Assembly (NCBI RefSeq): GCF_008831285.2
Contig: NC_045138.2
Span: 15,595,934 to 15,659,933 of the forward strand
DNA from: Nymphaea colorata
Taxonomy: Eukaryota; Streptophyta; Magnoliopsida; Nymphaeales; Nymphaeaceae
Direction of reading: 5' to 3'
Length of the DNA: 64,000 bases
The number at the start of each line of letters is the position of its first letter. Position 1 is the first letter of the stretch. The notes below the pieces were generated by a model. That model did no database searches. It saw only the letters and a list, made by a program, of their open reading frames with translations, and was not told the DNA's origin. Both the position numbers and the translations under genes were made by a program. This document shows positions 49,954 through 61,558 of the stretch, piece by piece.

Positions 49954-50852
49954 AAATGAAGCGATCACTCAAATATTGTTGAAGAACTTGGCATATGAAC
50001 AAAGTTCAATATCAAGCTTGATATGCAAAACCCAAAGCCGATACGCGCATGCATGCATATCAGTGTGTGTTCGTATATATAATGTATGTGTGTTTGTGTT
50101 TGTGTGTGCGTGAGAGAGAGAGCGAGAGAGAGAGCTATTATGCTTGTTATTAGAAGATAATTAATGCCCAATAAATATAACTTTCCAGACAGGTCTTGGA
50201 GTTCTATAGTTCATTTCCCTTTGTTGTTTTGTTGTTGAATAGAAATTGGTATGCAGATAATTTAGATACACATGACATGATATAATTATAAGTTCTACTG
50301 ATGGACATTCCTCTCTTTCTGCTAAAAACACTTTAGAGGACAAAGAAAAGAATATGATACAAGAAACTCCATATAATTAAGGGCATAACTATGGCTTTCA
50401 TTAATTGTGAAGGCAAAGGGACTTGTATAAGAGAAAAAAAAGTTGGAGACCATCTCACGGAGTATATCCACCAGCTACTATATATAGGCTTCATTTTGCA
50501 TGATCATAAATTAAATATTGTTGTAGCATTTAAAATTATGAAACTTTTAGAGGCATGGCTAAACAAGATATATTTTTCTAAGGACCCAGAATGTGTATAT
50601 ATGTTTTGTCTTTCATATCCACTTGTATATATTCATACCACAACTGATCGAGAGGACCTGATCGGATCATGACCCTTGACTCAATTAGAGACCTTTCATG
50701 GGGCTCCGTTGTGATAAACTTCGACAAAATTTGGCAACCAGGTGTTTTCCAAAGAGAAAAATCCAAACACCTGTCTTTCATACAGCAACCTTTCGAGGCT
50801 TTTCCAAAACAAAACACGGGGTGGACCATCTTCAACTGCAACAGCAGAAACA

Positions 50853-51040
50853 ACTAGGGGTAGAGCGAGAATTTTTTTTCAGGGACGGGCCAAACGGTCC
50901 AACGAACTTTTTCAGGTAGGACCAAACTAAATCTGAATCCAAAATATACATTACGCAACAAAATTTTTTTAATTTTTTTAATGTAACTTTTTTTTTTTCA
51001 ATTAATTGGGGTGGGACCATGGCCTAGGTGGGCCCCTCTG
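50853..51040 (+). repeat. dispersed repeat, copy C
   Basis: GGTAGAGCGAGAATTTTTTT, CAGGTAGGACCAAACTAAAT, an AT-rich middle, then GGGGTGGGACCATGGCCTAG and GGTGGGCCCCTCTG. It is more diverged than copy B at its 5' end. Confidence 0.65.
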
Positions 51041-51251
51041 AAAACGGCCATCTTTCTAAAAGTTTTTCCTTTTTATTTCAATGAGTGTATTTTGATCATT
51101 GCATACACTTTTAGTGCACAGGGCTATGCACTTAACCAGTTTGGGTTATTAGGATGTCTTGAGCCCAAACATGATTTGTGCTGTGGTCTTTACGTTATTA
51201 TGGATGAATATATGCATTATCTAAGAGGTATGATATATTCATGGTTTCATG

Positions 51252-51252
<1 letters not shown>

Positions 51253-51338
<86 letters not shown>
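51253..51338. repeat. AT microsatellite, about 43 units
   Basis: Uninterrupted TA run. Open frames across it encode only a Tyr-Ile repeat and are not genes. Confidence 0.95.
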
Positions 51339-51342
<4 letters not shown>

Positions 51343-52589
51343 TAATTTTTGGATTTTTTCATTTGGGGTTTGGACAAAGAAATCCTCTAGCCTCCGATCC
51401 GATAGTATGTTACTCCCATCTAAAGCAGCGCTCAAAATGACCTAAAGATTTCAGCTTCTATATATAAACATATATAGCTGGTTTTTATCCGAGATCGAAA
51501 ATTGAATGATGACTTTATCTATCCAGAGCTACCTAGTTTATTCCTATGAAACTTTTAAATCCATCGTCATAGATAGATAATTGAGAGAAAAAGATGATGA
51601 GTGTTTTCGTGACTTTGTCATTTAGTGTTTGTTGAGAATTTTTTTTTTGAACCGTGTAAAAAAAAGGTCCATATGGACAGCCTGCTCCCTGTGAGGAAAC
51701 CGGCATGAGCACCAACTTGCCATTCAATTGCTAGGAAAGAGCTCACTCAGAACCTGGTTCTGTGTGCCCAGAGCTTCAAAGTCTTTAATTTGTCTCCCAT
51801 TGCAATTGCTTTTCCGAATGTGACGCTAAATTCAATGGATCATACACCACTTTTGTGAATTAAATTTCATTCCGCTGGAGATATGTTTGCTTAAGAAATC
51901 ATAAAAATATATGCTCTGGACGCCTAAACAGCAATAGCCACCGACAAATGTAATTGTCAGCTGGGCCATATTTTTATGACCATTTTCCAAGAATGATTCA
52001 CCTGCCATCCATATCATAAAAATATATGTTATGGAGTTTAGATTGTGAATTGTGATTCACCTACCATCCAGTGTAGTCGAATGTTTGATGCGTTTTCTTG
52101 AATACCTAACTAATCAATAGACAAATATAAAAAGAAACCATAAAAATTTTAATGTCAACTACTTGGTAATTCGTTTGTGCAAAACTATTTTACGATATAG
52201 TGATCAAATAATTGAATTATTGCATACTTATACTTCATGCGTATGTGTGTGGGAGAGGACTATATGGGCAGATTTATTTGCTGTTCGATCAACTTGATTG
52301 ATGTTTTATATAAATATTTCACATGAAAAAAAAAAAAACTAGAAAAAGAGAGCAAAATTTTTCATTTGTTGATTTGGACGTAATTTTGCACGCGGAGCTT
52401 TGTTAACCATCAATGGAGCTGATCATTAAACAATTCATGGCTCATCCCTAAAGTCTTTGTATTAACTCACTCGACATATTCCATGGACCCTACAATTTAT
52501 ACAACCGATTGGATTGCATGTGCATGCCATGGTTGGTGGACTACAAGAAGCTAGAGTAAGATGCATATTATCACATGAATTTTCTCAAA

Positions 52590-53140
52590 TCAGACTGTCA
52601 AAAATATTGGGAAACTTACAAAGAGGGCTTTTAAGTGATTAGTTGTCTTGGTTTCTAGCCTTTTAGATTTGAACCGGATTGGCTAAAAGCAGGTTGGGAT
52701 CCGCCACACTGAAGGCTCTAGCTTGGTGAGGAAGTGTGTCATGTTGTTACAATGGTCAACAGTCAAACCTTGGGTTCTATATGCATAGATGTAGGTGCCT
52801 TGAGAGGGAAGAATTGTAACACCCCAAAAGTTTAGTCTTATATTTAATATTGTAAAAAATTTTGGAGAACTTACAAAAAGAGTTGTTAAGTGATTGATTA
52901 TCTTGATTTGCAACATTATTTTTGGGCTGAAACCAAAGATATAAGTGGGTGGGTTAGGATTCACCATATGGGAGATCTCAACCTAGAAGTGAACCAAGTT
53001 GTTATAGTGGTATCAGAAGCAGTTCAACATTTGGAGTTGTAGTCCAATATACTGTTCTACATAGATGCATGTGCTTTAACCTTAGTGGATCGTAATACCT
53101 TAAAAGTTTAGCCTCATATTTAATAGTGTAAAAAATATTA
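52590..53140. mobile_element. TRIM-type LTR element relic, tandem arrangement
   Basis: A diverged direct repeat with period about 260 bp. A full LTR-like unit runs from TGTAACACCCCAAAAG (52814) to just before TGGTATCAGAAGC (about 53009), close to the primer-binding site complementary to initiator-Met tRNA used by Copia-like elements. A partial unit lies upstream (from about 52600) and the start of another at about 53091. This LTR-internal-LTR-internal-LTR order is known for TRIMs. There is no protein-coding part. It is broken and, from the divergence between units, old. Confidence 0.6.
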
Positions 53141-53763
53141 ACCTTTGTAAGTTAGAATTGAAGCTGAAGCTGAAGGGAACGGGCTGGGTTCGGGCGAGGG
53201 GCCAAGCTGAGTAGGAGTGGGCCAGGTTGTTGCACAAATGACTCTAGATTCGCTCCCTAATTTTTTTTTTATTCCTTGGAAAATGGTGGAAGACTGAAGT
53301 CCTGACCTTTGAAAAATAATGGAAGACTTGGTGTGGTCCAGTAGCCATCCGCTGTGGAAGTACAGACCACTGATGGCCCACGTTTAGACCGGAGTCTTGG
53401 ATTGTTGCCACAGTCATTTCCTAGTTAACAGGACCATGACACATGGGCGGGGTCGCTCCTTTTAAAAGCATGCAACTCAAAGTAACATAATGACAAGATT
53501 GAGATTTGATCCAGGGTCTTCATGCCCTTCAAATTCTGCTCGTGCCATTTTGTTGATTACTCTTTTCGATCGATGACTTGTTTCATTGGAACAGGAAGCG
53601 ATGATGAACCTCATTGTATTATATGCTTTTTTTTTTTTTTTACTTTAGAAAAGGTGTCTGAAAAATATGTTTATCCTTACCAGAGAAACAATTTATATTC
53701 AAGGCAATTGGCACAATGGGATGCGCCTTGGCTCCGTTGTGGACATTTTCTGATAAGTGATTC

Positions 53764-53902
53764 TTGAGGGGCCTTTGGTTGCTGTAATGATTTGTTATTG
53801 TTCCATGATTCATGAAATGCTATAATAGAATGCTTCATTAATTTGTTAGAATATGTTCGTGGAACAGTAACAAACTGTTCCGTTGTCAAACGTCCTCTCA
53901 AA
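53764..53902. mobile_element. MITE, TTTGAGAGG family, copy 1
   Basis: Left end TTGAGGGGCCTTTGG then TTTGTTATTGTTCCATGA. The right end on the minus strand is TTTGAGAGGACGTTTGACA, then GGAACAG and AGTTTGTTACTGTTCC in the inner part. 139 bp, non-coding. Related to the insert in SPINDLY intron 10 and to the copy at 55668. Confidence 0.65.
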
Positions 53903-54260
53903 CTATTAATAGGGTTCGCATGCAGTTTTTTCTTCAAACTCAGCTTAAGAAGAAACTGAACTCCAGTCATTCTTATTTCGATTGGTTGCTCGTCAAACGA
54001 CAGTCCGGCTTAGATGATGTTAAAACCATGTTCTGAATTTGGTTTAGTTTCAAAACCATGGCCAAGCAGCACCTGTTTTGATGTCACAGCCACGTTTCAC
54101 TACAGTTGAAGATGAAGATATGATAACAAGAAGGATCTGGCTTGAGGGAGAAAGAAAATGGGAGAACCCTTCATAGATTTTGTACAAATTTCTTTATAAG
54201 AAGGATTTCTTTCTTCCTCCCTGAACTGCTTTGCTTTTGTAGAGAGAGAGAGAGAGAGAG

Positions 54261-54341
54261 ATGGCCATGCAGATCATCTGCAATTACCTGGCTAGGCCAT
54301 TATCAAGAGTTCAGCACCGCGGCGGAGCCTCCATGAGTTGA
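54261..54341 (+). other. 26-codon open frame after a GA-rich leader
   Basis: ATG directly follows a GA run (54241-54260), as at many plant start codons, and opens a 26-residue frame (MAMQIICNYLARPLSRV and so on). I recognise no family, and the GA run could be plain microsatellite. Listed only as a lead. Confidence 0.12.
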
Positions 54342-55667
54342 TTCTCAGCCTGTGCATTACCTACCAAATTTTCTTGCATGAATATGTGCTTATCACAAAC
54401 ACCAATGGAACAATGCGTTATTCAGTGAGAGCTGGACAGGCCTAACAATCCAGAAACATCTCACATCATTTTTTTAGATTTATCCTCCAAAACATGCATC
54501 TCTGTGAAAATGGTAGCTTTCAAACGATCAAGTTTTCCTTCAGATTGATTCATGCCAACTTTGTCACCTAGCATGCAAACTTTAGCTTGGGAAGAGACCA
54601 AATAATGATATTCCAAGTCACAAACTGGTGCCCATATTGTGACAGCACTCTAAACCAAATGCTCCTTTTTCCATGATAAAGCGAAGTTTATACAGATATC
54701 TACCAGTCAATGTACTCATTTGGAATATTGAACTCTCGAAAAAAAAAATTTCTAAGCTTGAAGGGTCACGACTCCAAGTGGCTTGCCACTCAAAGGCATC
54801 ATTCAATAGAAATGACATAGAAAGAATTCCAACCTTGTGATAGAATTTGTGAAGATCATGAAAGGCATCTTGGTGATCGAAACCTTCGTTATCTTAAGAA
54901 ATTTATAAGCACTTGCCCGTCTTTCGTCGCACTCGTGGAAAAACGGAAAAAGGCAATGGTCCGACATACTTATAATCGTAATCAGGTGCGCCATTTACCT
55001 TGTTCTCTCTTCAACCTGTCACTTCAATTTCAATTCCTTCTTCTGATCTTATGCGCGTTCAATGAATTTGTCCCGAAAGTTCTTCGCAACAGAGCTCGCA
55101 TGCAGGTTTGTTTTGTTGGGACGGCAGAAATTTAACCGCTAAGATAATGTTGAAGTATGTTTAAATATTTTTATTTCACATGTGTTACTCTTTTTATCTG
55201 TCTCCTCATTAAATACTCAACAGTTGATTCATGAAAGAAAGAGTTAAATGAAACTGTTAGTCCCAATGTTCATAGCAAACCACTTGGGTAAGGAATAAAA
55301 ACCAGAATTCTTAAATTCATGCTAAAAAGTGTTTTAAACAAAATATGAACTTTCTAATGTATTTATAAACACTAATTTTAATATAAATCATATCTTAGTT
55401 CAAGTCATTTTTGTAAAAAAATGATTTTATATTGCTAATATTTGATGTTATAAGAGCCCTTCACTTTTTTACTATTAAAAAAAATTATTTAAGTAAGTAA
55501 ACAAGTAACTTAACATATGTTTCTCATCAAATCACTCTTAAATAAAAAAAATATATAATTAATTTCAATAGGTCCCTTTTTTTGTCTCTTACCAAGTGGT
55601 AAGATAAGGGAGTTCTTCTAATTAGTGGAGTTTAATTAATTATACGCAAGCCGACATAGCCCTAGAC

Positions 55668-55792
55668 TTTGAGAGGTCGTTTAGTAGTGGAACAATGACG
55701 TATCATTGTATGTACCTGTCGCAAAGATTGGGGCAGATACATGAAATAATATATTATTGTTTCCATTATCAAACCCCTCTCGAGGGCAAGGA
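55668..55792. mobile_element. MITE, TTTGAGAGG family, copy 2
   Basis: Left end TTTGAGAGGTCGTTTAG then TGGAACAATGAC. The right end on the minus strand is CGAGAGGGGTTTGATAATG then GAAACAATAAT. 125 bp, non-coding. Confidence 0.65.
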
Positions 55793-55996
55793 AAAGGGGG
55801 AAGTCATGATTCCTTGTCAATTACGTTAAGAGTATGACAACTGTCCTTGTGATTTCTTCCATTTTAAAAATTTAACAACCAAAGGACCAAACATTAGAAA
55901 AATTAGCATTTTTTATTAATTTAGAGTTGATCTAACAATTGAAATTGCTTATTAGCAGTGTGTCACTGCATGTACATGTAATATGAAGGTTTAGAT

Positions 55997-56433
55997 TAGG
56001 GATGTCAATGGATCGAACATACCTTAACCATATGCACTATTTCAGATATTTACATATTTATATTCAAATACCGATTCAAACATGAACAAAGAAAAGTCAT
56101 ATTTGGATCCAAATCAGAAATCCGATTTCATAATCTCAATCTGATCTGAATCTGATTTTTTACATTTAGATCTGAATCCAAACCAAAGTTTTGAACTGAA
56201 TTTGGTTGATTTTCAAAATGTAAGAGCATTAGATATAGAATATTACTTGAAAAAGAAATCCTATTTGAATACAATTGGATATTTATGTATATTCAAATCC
56301 GATCAAATGTCAGTTCTTAAATTTGAATCCAATCCCATTTCTCAATGGGACATTAAACGTTTTTCCATATCTATTGTTTTCGAAACAATACGGTCGGGTA
56401 TTCGATCCAAATCAGACATATTGACATCCCGTA
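55997..56433. mobile_element. hAT-like MITE
   Basis: Left end TAGGGATGTCAATGGATCG; right end on the minus strand TACGGGATGTCAATATGTC and further GGATCGAATACCCG. Flanks are TTTAGAT on the left and TTTAAAT on the right, a possible worn target duplication. The 437-bp interior contains GGATCCAAAT/GAATCC words and no gene. Confidence 0.55.
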
Positions 56434-57383
56434 TTTAAATGGTTGTTCAAATATGAAAAATCCCACAAAATCACAAAACTTTTAAAAGGCATCCAATATA
56501 TGTAAAGAGGTACTAAAGGGCACGACTCACAGCTACTTATTCATGAATCAAGAATTTTTCTATCTACTTATCATAGTTCCAAAAAATACATTTCGTCACA
56601 TTAAAGTGCTAGGAAAACTCTGTGATATTTAACAAAAAAGAGAAAAATTGGAAGTAATATGAAGGTTAGTGTGTGGAACCTCATATAGCCAAATTCGTGA
56701 ATGAAAGACAGATACACGATCTGGCCTTTTCAAGTACTTAATATTAAAAATTTATCGTCATTACTAGGTTCTAAAAGTCGTGGTAGTTTTTTAAGATAAT
56801 CATGATCATTTGGTTTGAACAAAAAAAAAATTATGCATTTCTGGGAATCTTACCTGTTACTTCATATATAATGTCATGAAGAAAGTGAATCAAGGACGAT
56901 ATTATGTTTTAAATATATCATCTTGACCATTATTAAATTAAGTGGGAAAAGCAAGTTACAAGTTCATTCATTAGATTTGCCAAGATTTATGTCGCCCAGT
57001 ACTGCTTTTTTTTTTTAAAAAAAAAGGGAAATCTGAGGCCCATATTCATAGCCAGCTAAAGTTAGCCATTGGTAACATATTTAAAAAGAAAAAAAAAAAT
57101 CTAAAGAATGCACTATTCTATGAAACCCTGGACATGACAATCATGCATTTTGTTTTTACTAAGGACATGACAAATTGTGGTACATGAGTGAATACCCTTA
57201 GGACATAATGACAAAAAATATCAATTTTAATACTGTTTGACAACTTCGAATATCACATGCGACATCAATATGGAATCGGACTTTGTTAGACCTCAACTAT
57301 CCTCATCAGTGATCTCAGATCACCTTGGATATCATATCTAAGGTAATCAAACAAAAAATCCATATATATATATATATATATAT

Positions 57384-57508
57384 GCCATGAGGTTTGCCTA
57401 GAAGCAGCCACCCTTGAAAGAGTGCGTAATAGCTCACTGATCGAGCGCTCTTGCACCGAAGATGAATGGGGCTAAGCGATCTGCCGAAGCTGTGGGATGT
57501 CAAAATGC
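57384..57508 (+). pseudogene. nuclear copy of plastid DNA, 23S rRNA fragment
   Basis: GGTTTGCCTAGAAGCAGCC, GAGTGCGTAATAGCTCACTG, ATCGAGCGCTCTTGC and GGGGCTAAGCGATCTGCCG are the sequence of plastid 23S rRNA in domain II/III; mitochondrial 26S differs clearly here. The 125-bp piece is flanked by an AT run on the left. At least two differences from the recalled plastid sequence (GCGCC to GCACC, GAACGG to GAATGG) are CpG transitions, as expected from cytosine methylation decay in nuclear DNA. It cannot be a working rRNA gene. Confidence 0.85.
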
Positions 57509-57865
57509 TCCTCACAACAAAAAATGAATAAATGGTTAATGACATAATCAAATAAACCAATGAATTCTTATATAAAAATAACGTTATTATTAATGTTACA
57601 TATTTATATTATATATTAATTAGTTACATTACTTATTATTTCATATTCCGTCATAAGATCCATACAACTAAACTAAAAACTCCGAACCCAATTTGAGTTA
57701 AGAAGTGATGATATTTGATATTACTGAATCATCAGAACTACTTCAATATCTCGCTTTTATTCATTATCCAAGTCTTCGAATCCATATTAGTTCTTCTATT
57801 TTATTTCTTTGTTCGGAACCCATTATTTCAATTCCTCCCTCCTTTTATATATATACATATATATA

Positions 57866-58234
<369 letters not shown>

Positions 58235-58800
58235 GATATGGTTAGAAAAAAAAACAAGTGAACTGGCAAGATGTGGAGTAGACATAGACTTCTTCACCAA
58301 AGATTTGTTCAACCCTTTGTGGAAGCAGCTTAGATAAAAGTCAAAAGAGTGCCTTTCGTCTGCTCCTTTCATGTAATTTCAGAGATTGAGATCACTAGGG
58401 CTGAGCGTCGGGCCGCCGTCGAGCCGGCCCGGTTGGGCCCGGGCCTGGGCTGGGGAAAACCTGGCCCGGGCTGGGCCCGGGCCCGGCCCGACTCCCGGGC
58501 TCCCCCTCCTCTCCCTTCCCTTCCCGTCGCCCTCTCCGCTCTCCCTCCTCCTCTCCCCCTCCTTCCTTTCCCCCTCTCGGCCAATCCCTCTTTCTCCTCC
58601 CCCTCTCCCCGCCCCCTTTCCCTACCGCTCCCCCTCTCCCTCTTTCTCCCTTTCCCTACCGCTCCCCCTCTTCCTCTTTCTCCTCCTCTCCGCTCCCCCT
58701 TTCCCTACCGCTCCCCCTCTCCGTCTTTCTCTTCCTCTCCGCTCCCCTTTTCCCTTCCTTCTCCTCTGCGCAGGCGGCTAGCGCTCTGAGAACGCCGTGG

Positions 58801-59299
58801 AAGAAGAGGCATGGTGGAGAGAAGGCGGTCGTCGGAGTGCTGGCCTTTGAGGTAAGGCTGGGCGTCAGGCCGAGCCGCCGCCGGGTTTGGGCCGGGAAAA
58901 TCCCGGGCCGGGCCTGGCCCGACAGCCAGGCCCGGGTCGGCCAGGCCCGACCCGTTTAGGCCGGATAAGATTTAAAATATATATATATTTTTAATTTTTT
59001 TGTTTTAATAATATTTTTTATTCTTAATAAATTTATTTTATATTAAAAAATATTATTTTATAATTAAAAATATTTTTTAAATTTAAATGGGTAGGGCCGG
59101 GCCCGGAACGAGACCTGGGCCGGGCCCGGAACGAGACCTGGGCCGGTCCGGGCCTGGCTGGCCGGCCTGGCCCGATACCCACCCTTACTTTGAGGTGGCC
59201 AGCCTCATGTCCAAGATCGTCCATCTCTTGAACTCCTTGTCGGAGAAGCAGATCGTCGCCACCTCGAGCGCCCACACAGATGCCGTCGTCATCACCAAA
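58801..59299 (+). pseudogene. captured DUF3475 gene fragment, split by a transposon
   Basis: With the inner element and one copy of its target site left out, 58801-58852 plus 59196-59299 read in one frame: GGEKAVVGVLAFEVASLMSK then IVHLLNSLSEKQI. This matches the start of the DUF3475 domain in the plant DUF3475/DUF668 (PSK-simulator-like) proteins, where VGVLAFEVASLMSKLVHLWQ and SLSDKQ are typical. After that the sequence departs from the family. It is a short piece without the rest of the gene, so non-functional. Confidence 0.65.
58853..59187. mobile_element. nested hAT-like element with perfect 8-bp target duplication
   Basis: 335 bp with ends TAAGGCTGGGCGTCAGGCCG and, on the minus strand, TAAGGGTGGGTATCGGGCCA. 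CTTTGAGG is duplicated exactly at 58845-58852 and 59188-59195. Eight-base duplications are the hAT hallmark. GGGCC-rich subterminal repeats flank an AT-rich core, and GGGCCCGGAACGAGACCTG is tandemly repeated near 59100-59140. Confidence 0.85.
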
Positions 59300-59632
59300 C
59301 AGGCCGGGCTGGGCCTGATTTTTGGTGGTCCGGCCCGGCCCGGCCCTGCAATATTATCGGGCTGGGCCTGGGCCTGGGCTTCAGGTCCAACGGGCCGACC
59401 CGGGCTGGGTCTTAGCGGGCCGACCCGGGCAGATGCCCACCTCTAATCACTTACCAAGAAATAAATGAATGGATGGATGGAAAATACATCAAGCACCAAT
59501 TACTTTATAGTACAAATAAATTAATTCCCCAGTGGCATTTCATACTGACAATGGTAATGTCATGTGAGAGTAAGTTATAATAAAACATGAAGGAATGAGA
59601 GAATATAATGGGACAACGACAGAGCATACGAA

Positions 59633-59654
59633 TATATATATATATATATATATA
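59633..59654. repeat. AT microsatellite
   Basis: About eleven AT units. Confidence 0.85.
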
Positions 59655-61172
59655 TTGTCAGTTATATATACATATATGTGTACAACAGTTGATATGGACG
59701 GTCTGTTTCGCTTGTGGAGACGTGAATGTTTCTTCTTCTTAAGACAGATGATAATTAATTGTCGTCGTCCTTCTTATTCTTATGTCTGGTGTTTGGTGCG
59801 CTTCATTCTTGATAGAGAACACACTGTTCCATCTTGATTGGGCCAAATATACGAAAGGTAAACAATGTGAACATAGAGGTGATGGAAATGAATTGTTAAA
59901 GTATCTTTCTTTTCATTTTCAGCGTAGCATCACGATAATGTGCTTGTGGGTCTTATCCAATGATTTGATCTCATAAACTTTGAATTTATATGTCGGATTT
60001 CATTGGACTTGAGTCCAATTATATCGGGTAGCTTCACGAGAGACTCGGGTCGCTGCTCAAGGCCAATTAAATATTTGTTAATTATATATTTAGTGCCCCA
60101 TAAAAAAGAAATATACTGGAGTTGAATCCCAAGTTATCAAGCTCGAGTCAACTCGTTAATTCGAGCTTGGCTTGTCAAGTTTGAGCCTCAAACCTCGCCA
60201 AGTAATTGAAAAAAAAATTGCTGGCAGTATTCAAAGCAAACTATTTACTTCGAAAGGCAAGTTCAGCATTTAACATTTAAATAAAAAAAAGTGATCGTTA
60301 TCACAAAAATCTACAGCTATCTAATTTCCACATTCATGAGAAATCAAACATTCATGGGTGGAATTCCGGCTATCTGAATCCTGATCTTTTCTAAATAAGT
60401 GGGCCCATATTCGTCAGACTTAATTGAGTCAAATACACAAATCTGGATTTTGGAAGAGTCACAAACTTAAAAGGGGCATTTGCTAAAAAAAAATACAGGA
60501 TTTCATGAATCATGAATGGGTTTTGATCTTTGAGATAGATTTGTGTTCTCGGTGTTATCCACTTCTCTGTGTTTAACATGCTACCTTTTGGAATAACTTT
60601 CCAAGACTTTTTTTTTTATCAAAGGTGTGAGGCTCAAACCTCTGATGAACATCCAGAAAAACTGTACTTCATATCGGCGTTAATGTCCAGCCATACCAAA
60701 CACTCCATGAGGGATGACACATTCATACACATTTTGTACTCTCTCTTTCTCTTATTTATTAATGGGCATATAACATAGCTGGTCAGGCAAAAACGGGCAT
60801 GTTTCTTGTTCAATTTCCGTAGCCGTGGCTCTCCTGTTGGGATTGAGGGATTGAGAGTCAAGAGAGTGCGAATTAAATTCAAGATAAAGGTTGTGTCCGT
60901 TGTCGGGCCTGGTTTATATACTAGTGCCCAAAAAAAAATTATGCATCAGCATACTTAATGACTAAAATGCCCTTGGTTAATATGCACTTGGACTTGGTTA
61001 GTAGAGAAAAGAGAACTTGTGGTAAGGATAAAAAAGTAAACAAAAAAGTTAAGAGACTAAAAAAATATTTATTTTTAAATAATTCCATAAACATCCCAAC
61101 ATCTCCTTTGACATGTATATCTTGCATGCCAGAAGGGTGCACACAACTCACTCTAGTTGGTCGTGCCCTCTG

Positions 61173-61210
<38 letters not shown>

Positions 61211-61558
61211 TGCACCTAAACTTTTACATTCTACCACGGAACTTAATTTCCCGGAAAATCTCATTCTCATTGATGATTTCCCTAAAATTTTTCAGTACCC
61301 AGTCGCGTATTTGCAGCATGTTAAAAGGTACTCAAAACACATAGAACACAAAATTTGTAGACCTTCACTAGATATAAAACGTATCGAATAATATTCATAT
61401 TAGTGGCACCACGAATCATGAGCATGTATACTAACTGTCCTTCCTGCTCATGACAATACAGAAAGCAAATATAATCACTCCATACATTAAACATTAAAGC
61501 AAGTCCTATATACTGAGGCATATATACTCATATATTTCTGCCATAATCATCAATGTAT
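59655..61558. other. intergenic DNA downstream of the Ole e 1 gene
   Basis: No coding exon is supported. 60120-60200 contains CGAGTCAACTCG and GAGCTTGGCTTGTCAAG words typical of the GAGCTCGAG-rich class of plant repeats, also seen in the neighbouring gene's intron. A CT microsatellite lies at 61174-61207. Confidence 0.45.

Larger units (their letters stand above)
58396..59445. mobile_element. hAT-like non-autonomous element with captured gene piece
   Basis: The left end is TAGGGCTGAGCGTCGGGCCG and the right end on the minus strand TAGAGGTGGGCATCTGCCCG; both continue into GGGCC-rich subterminal repeats. ATCAC abuts each end (58391-58395, 59446-59450), a partial target duplication. The interior has a CT-rich stretch (58500-58760) and a DUF3475-like coding fragment, split by a second element at 58853-59187. 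Long Pro/Leu-rich open frames here come from the CT-rich DNA and are not proteins. The element encodes no transposase. Confidence 0.65.

Noticed and set aside
51011-51445. 144-codon open frame with a Tyr-Ile repeat
   Set aside because: It runs through a pure TA microsatellite, which is open by composition only.
58349-58789. 146- and 131-codon Pro/Leu/Ser-rich open frames
   Set aside because: They arise from the CT-rich interior and GGGCC-rich end of a transposon in overlapping frames and have no domain.
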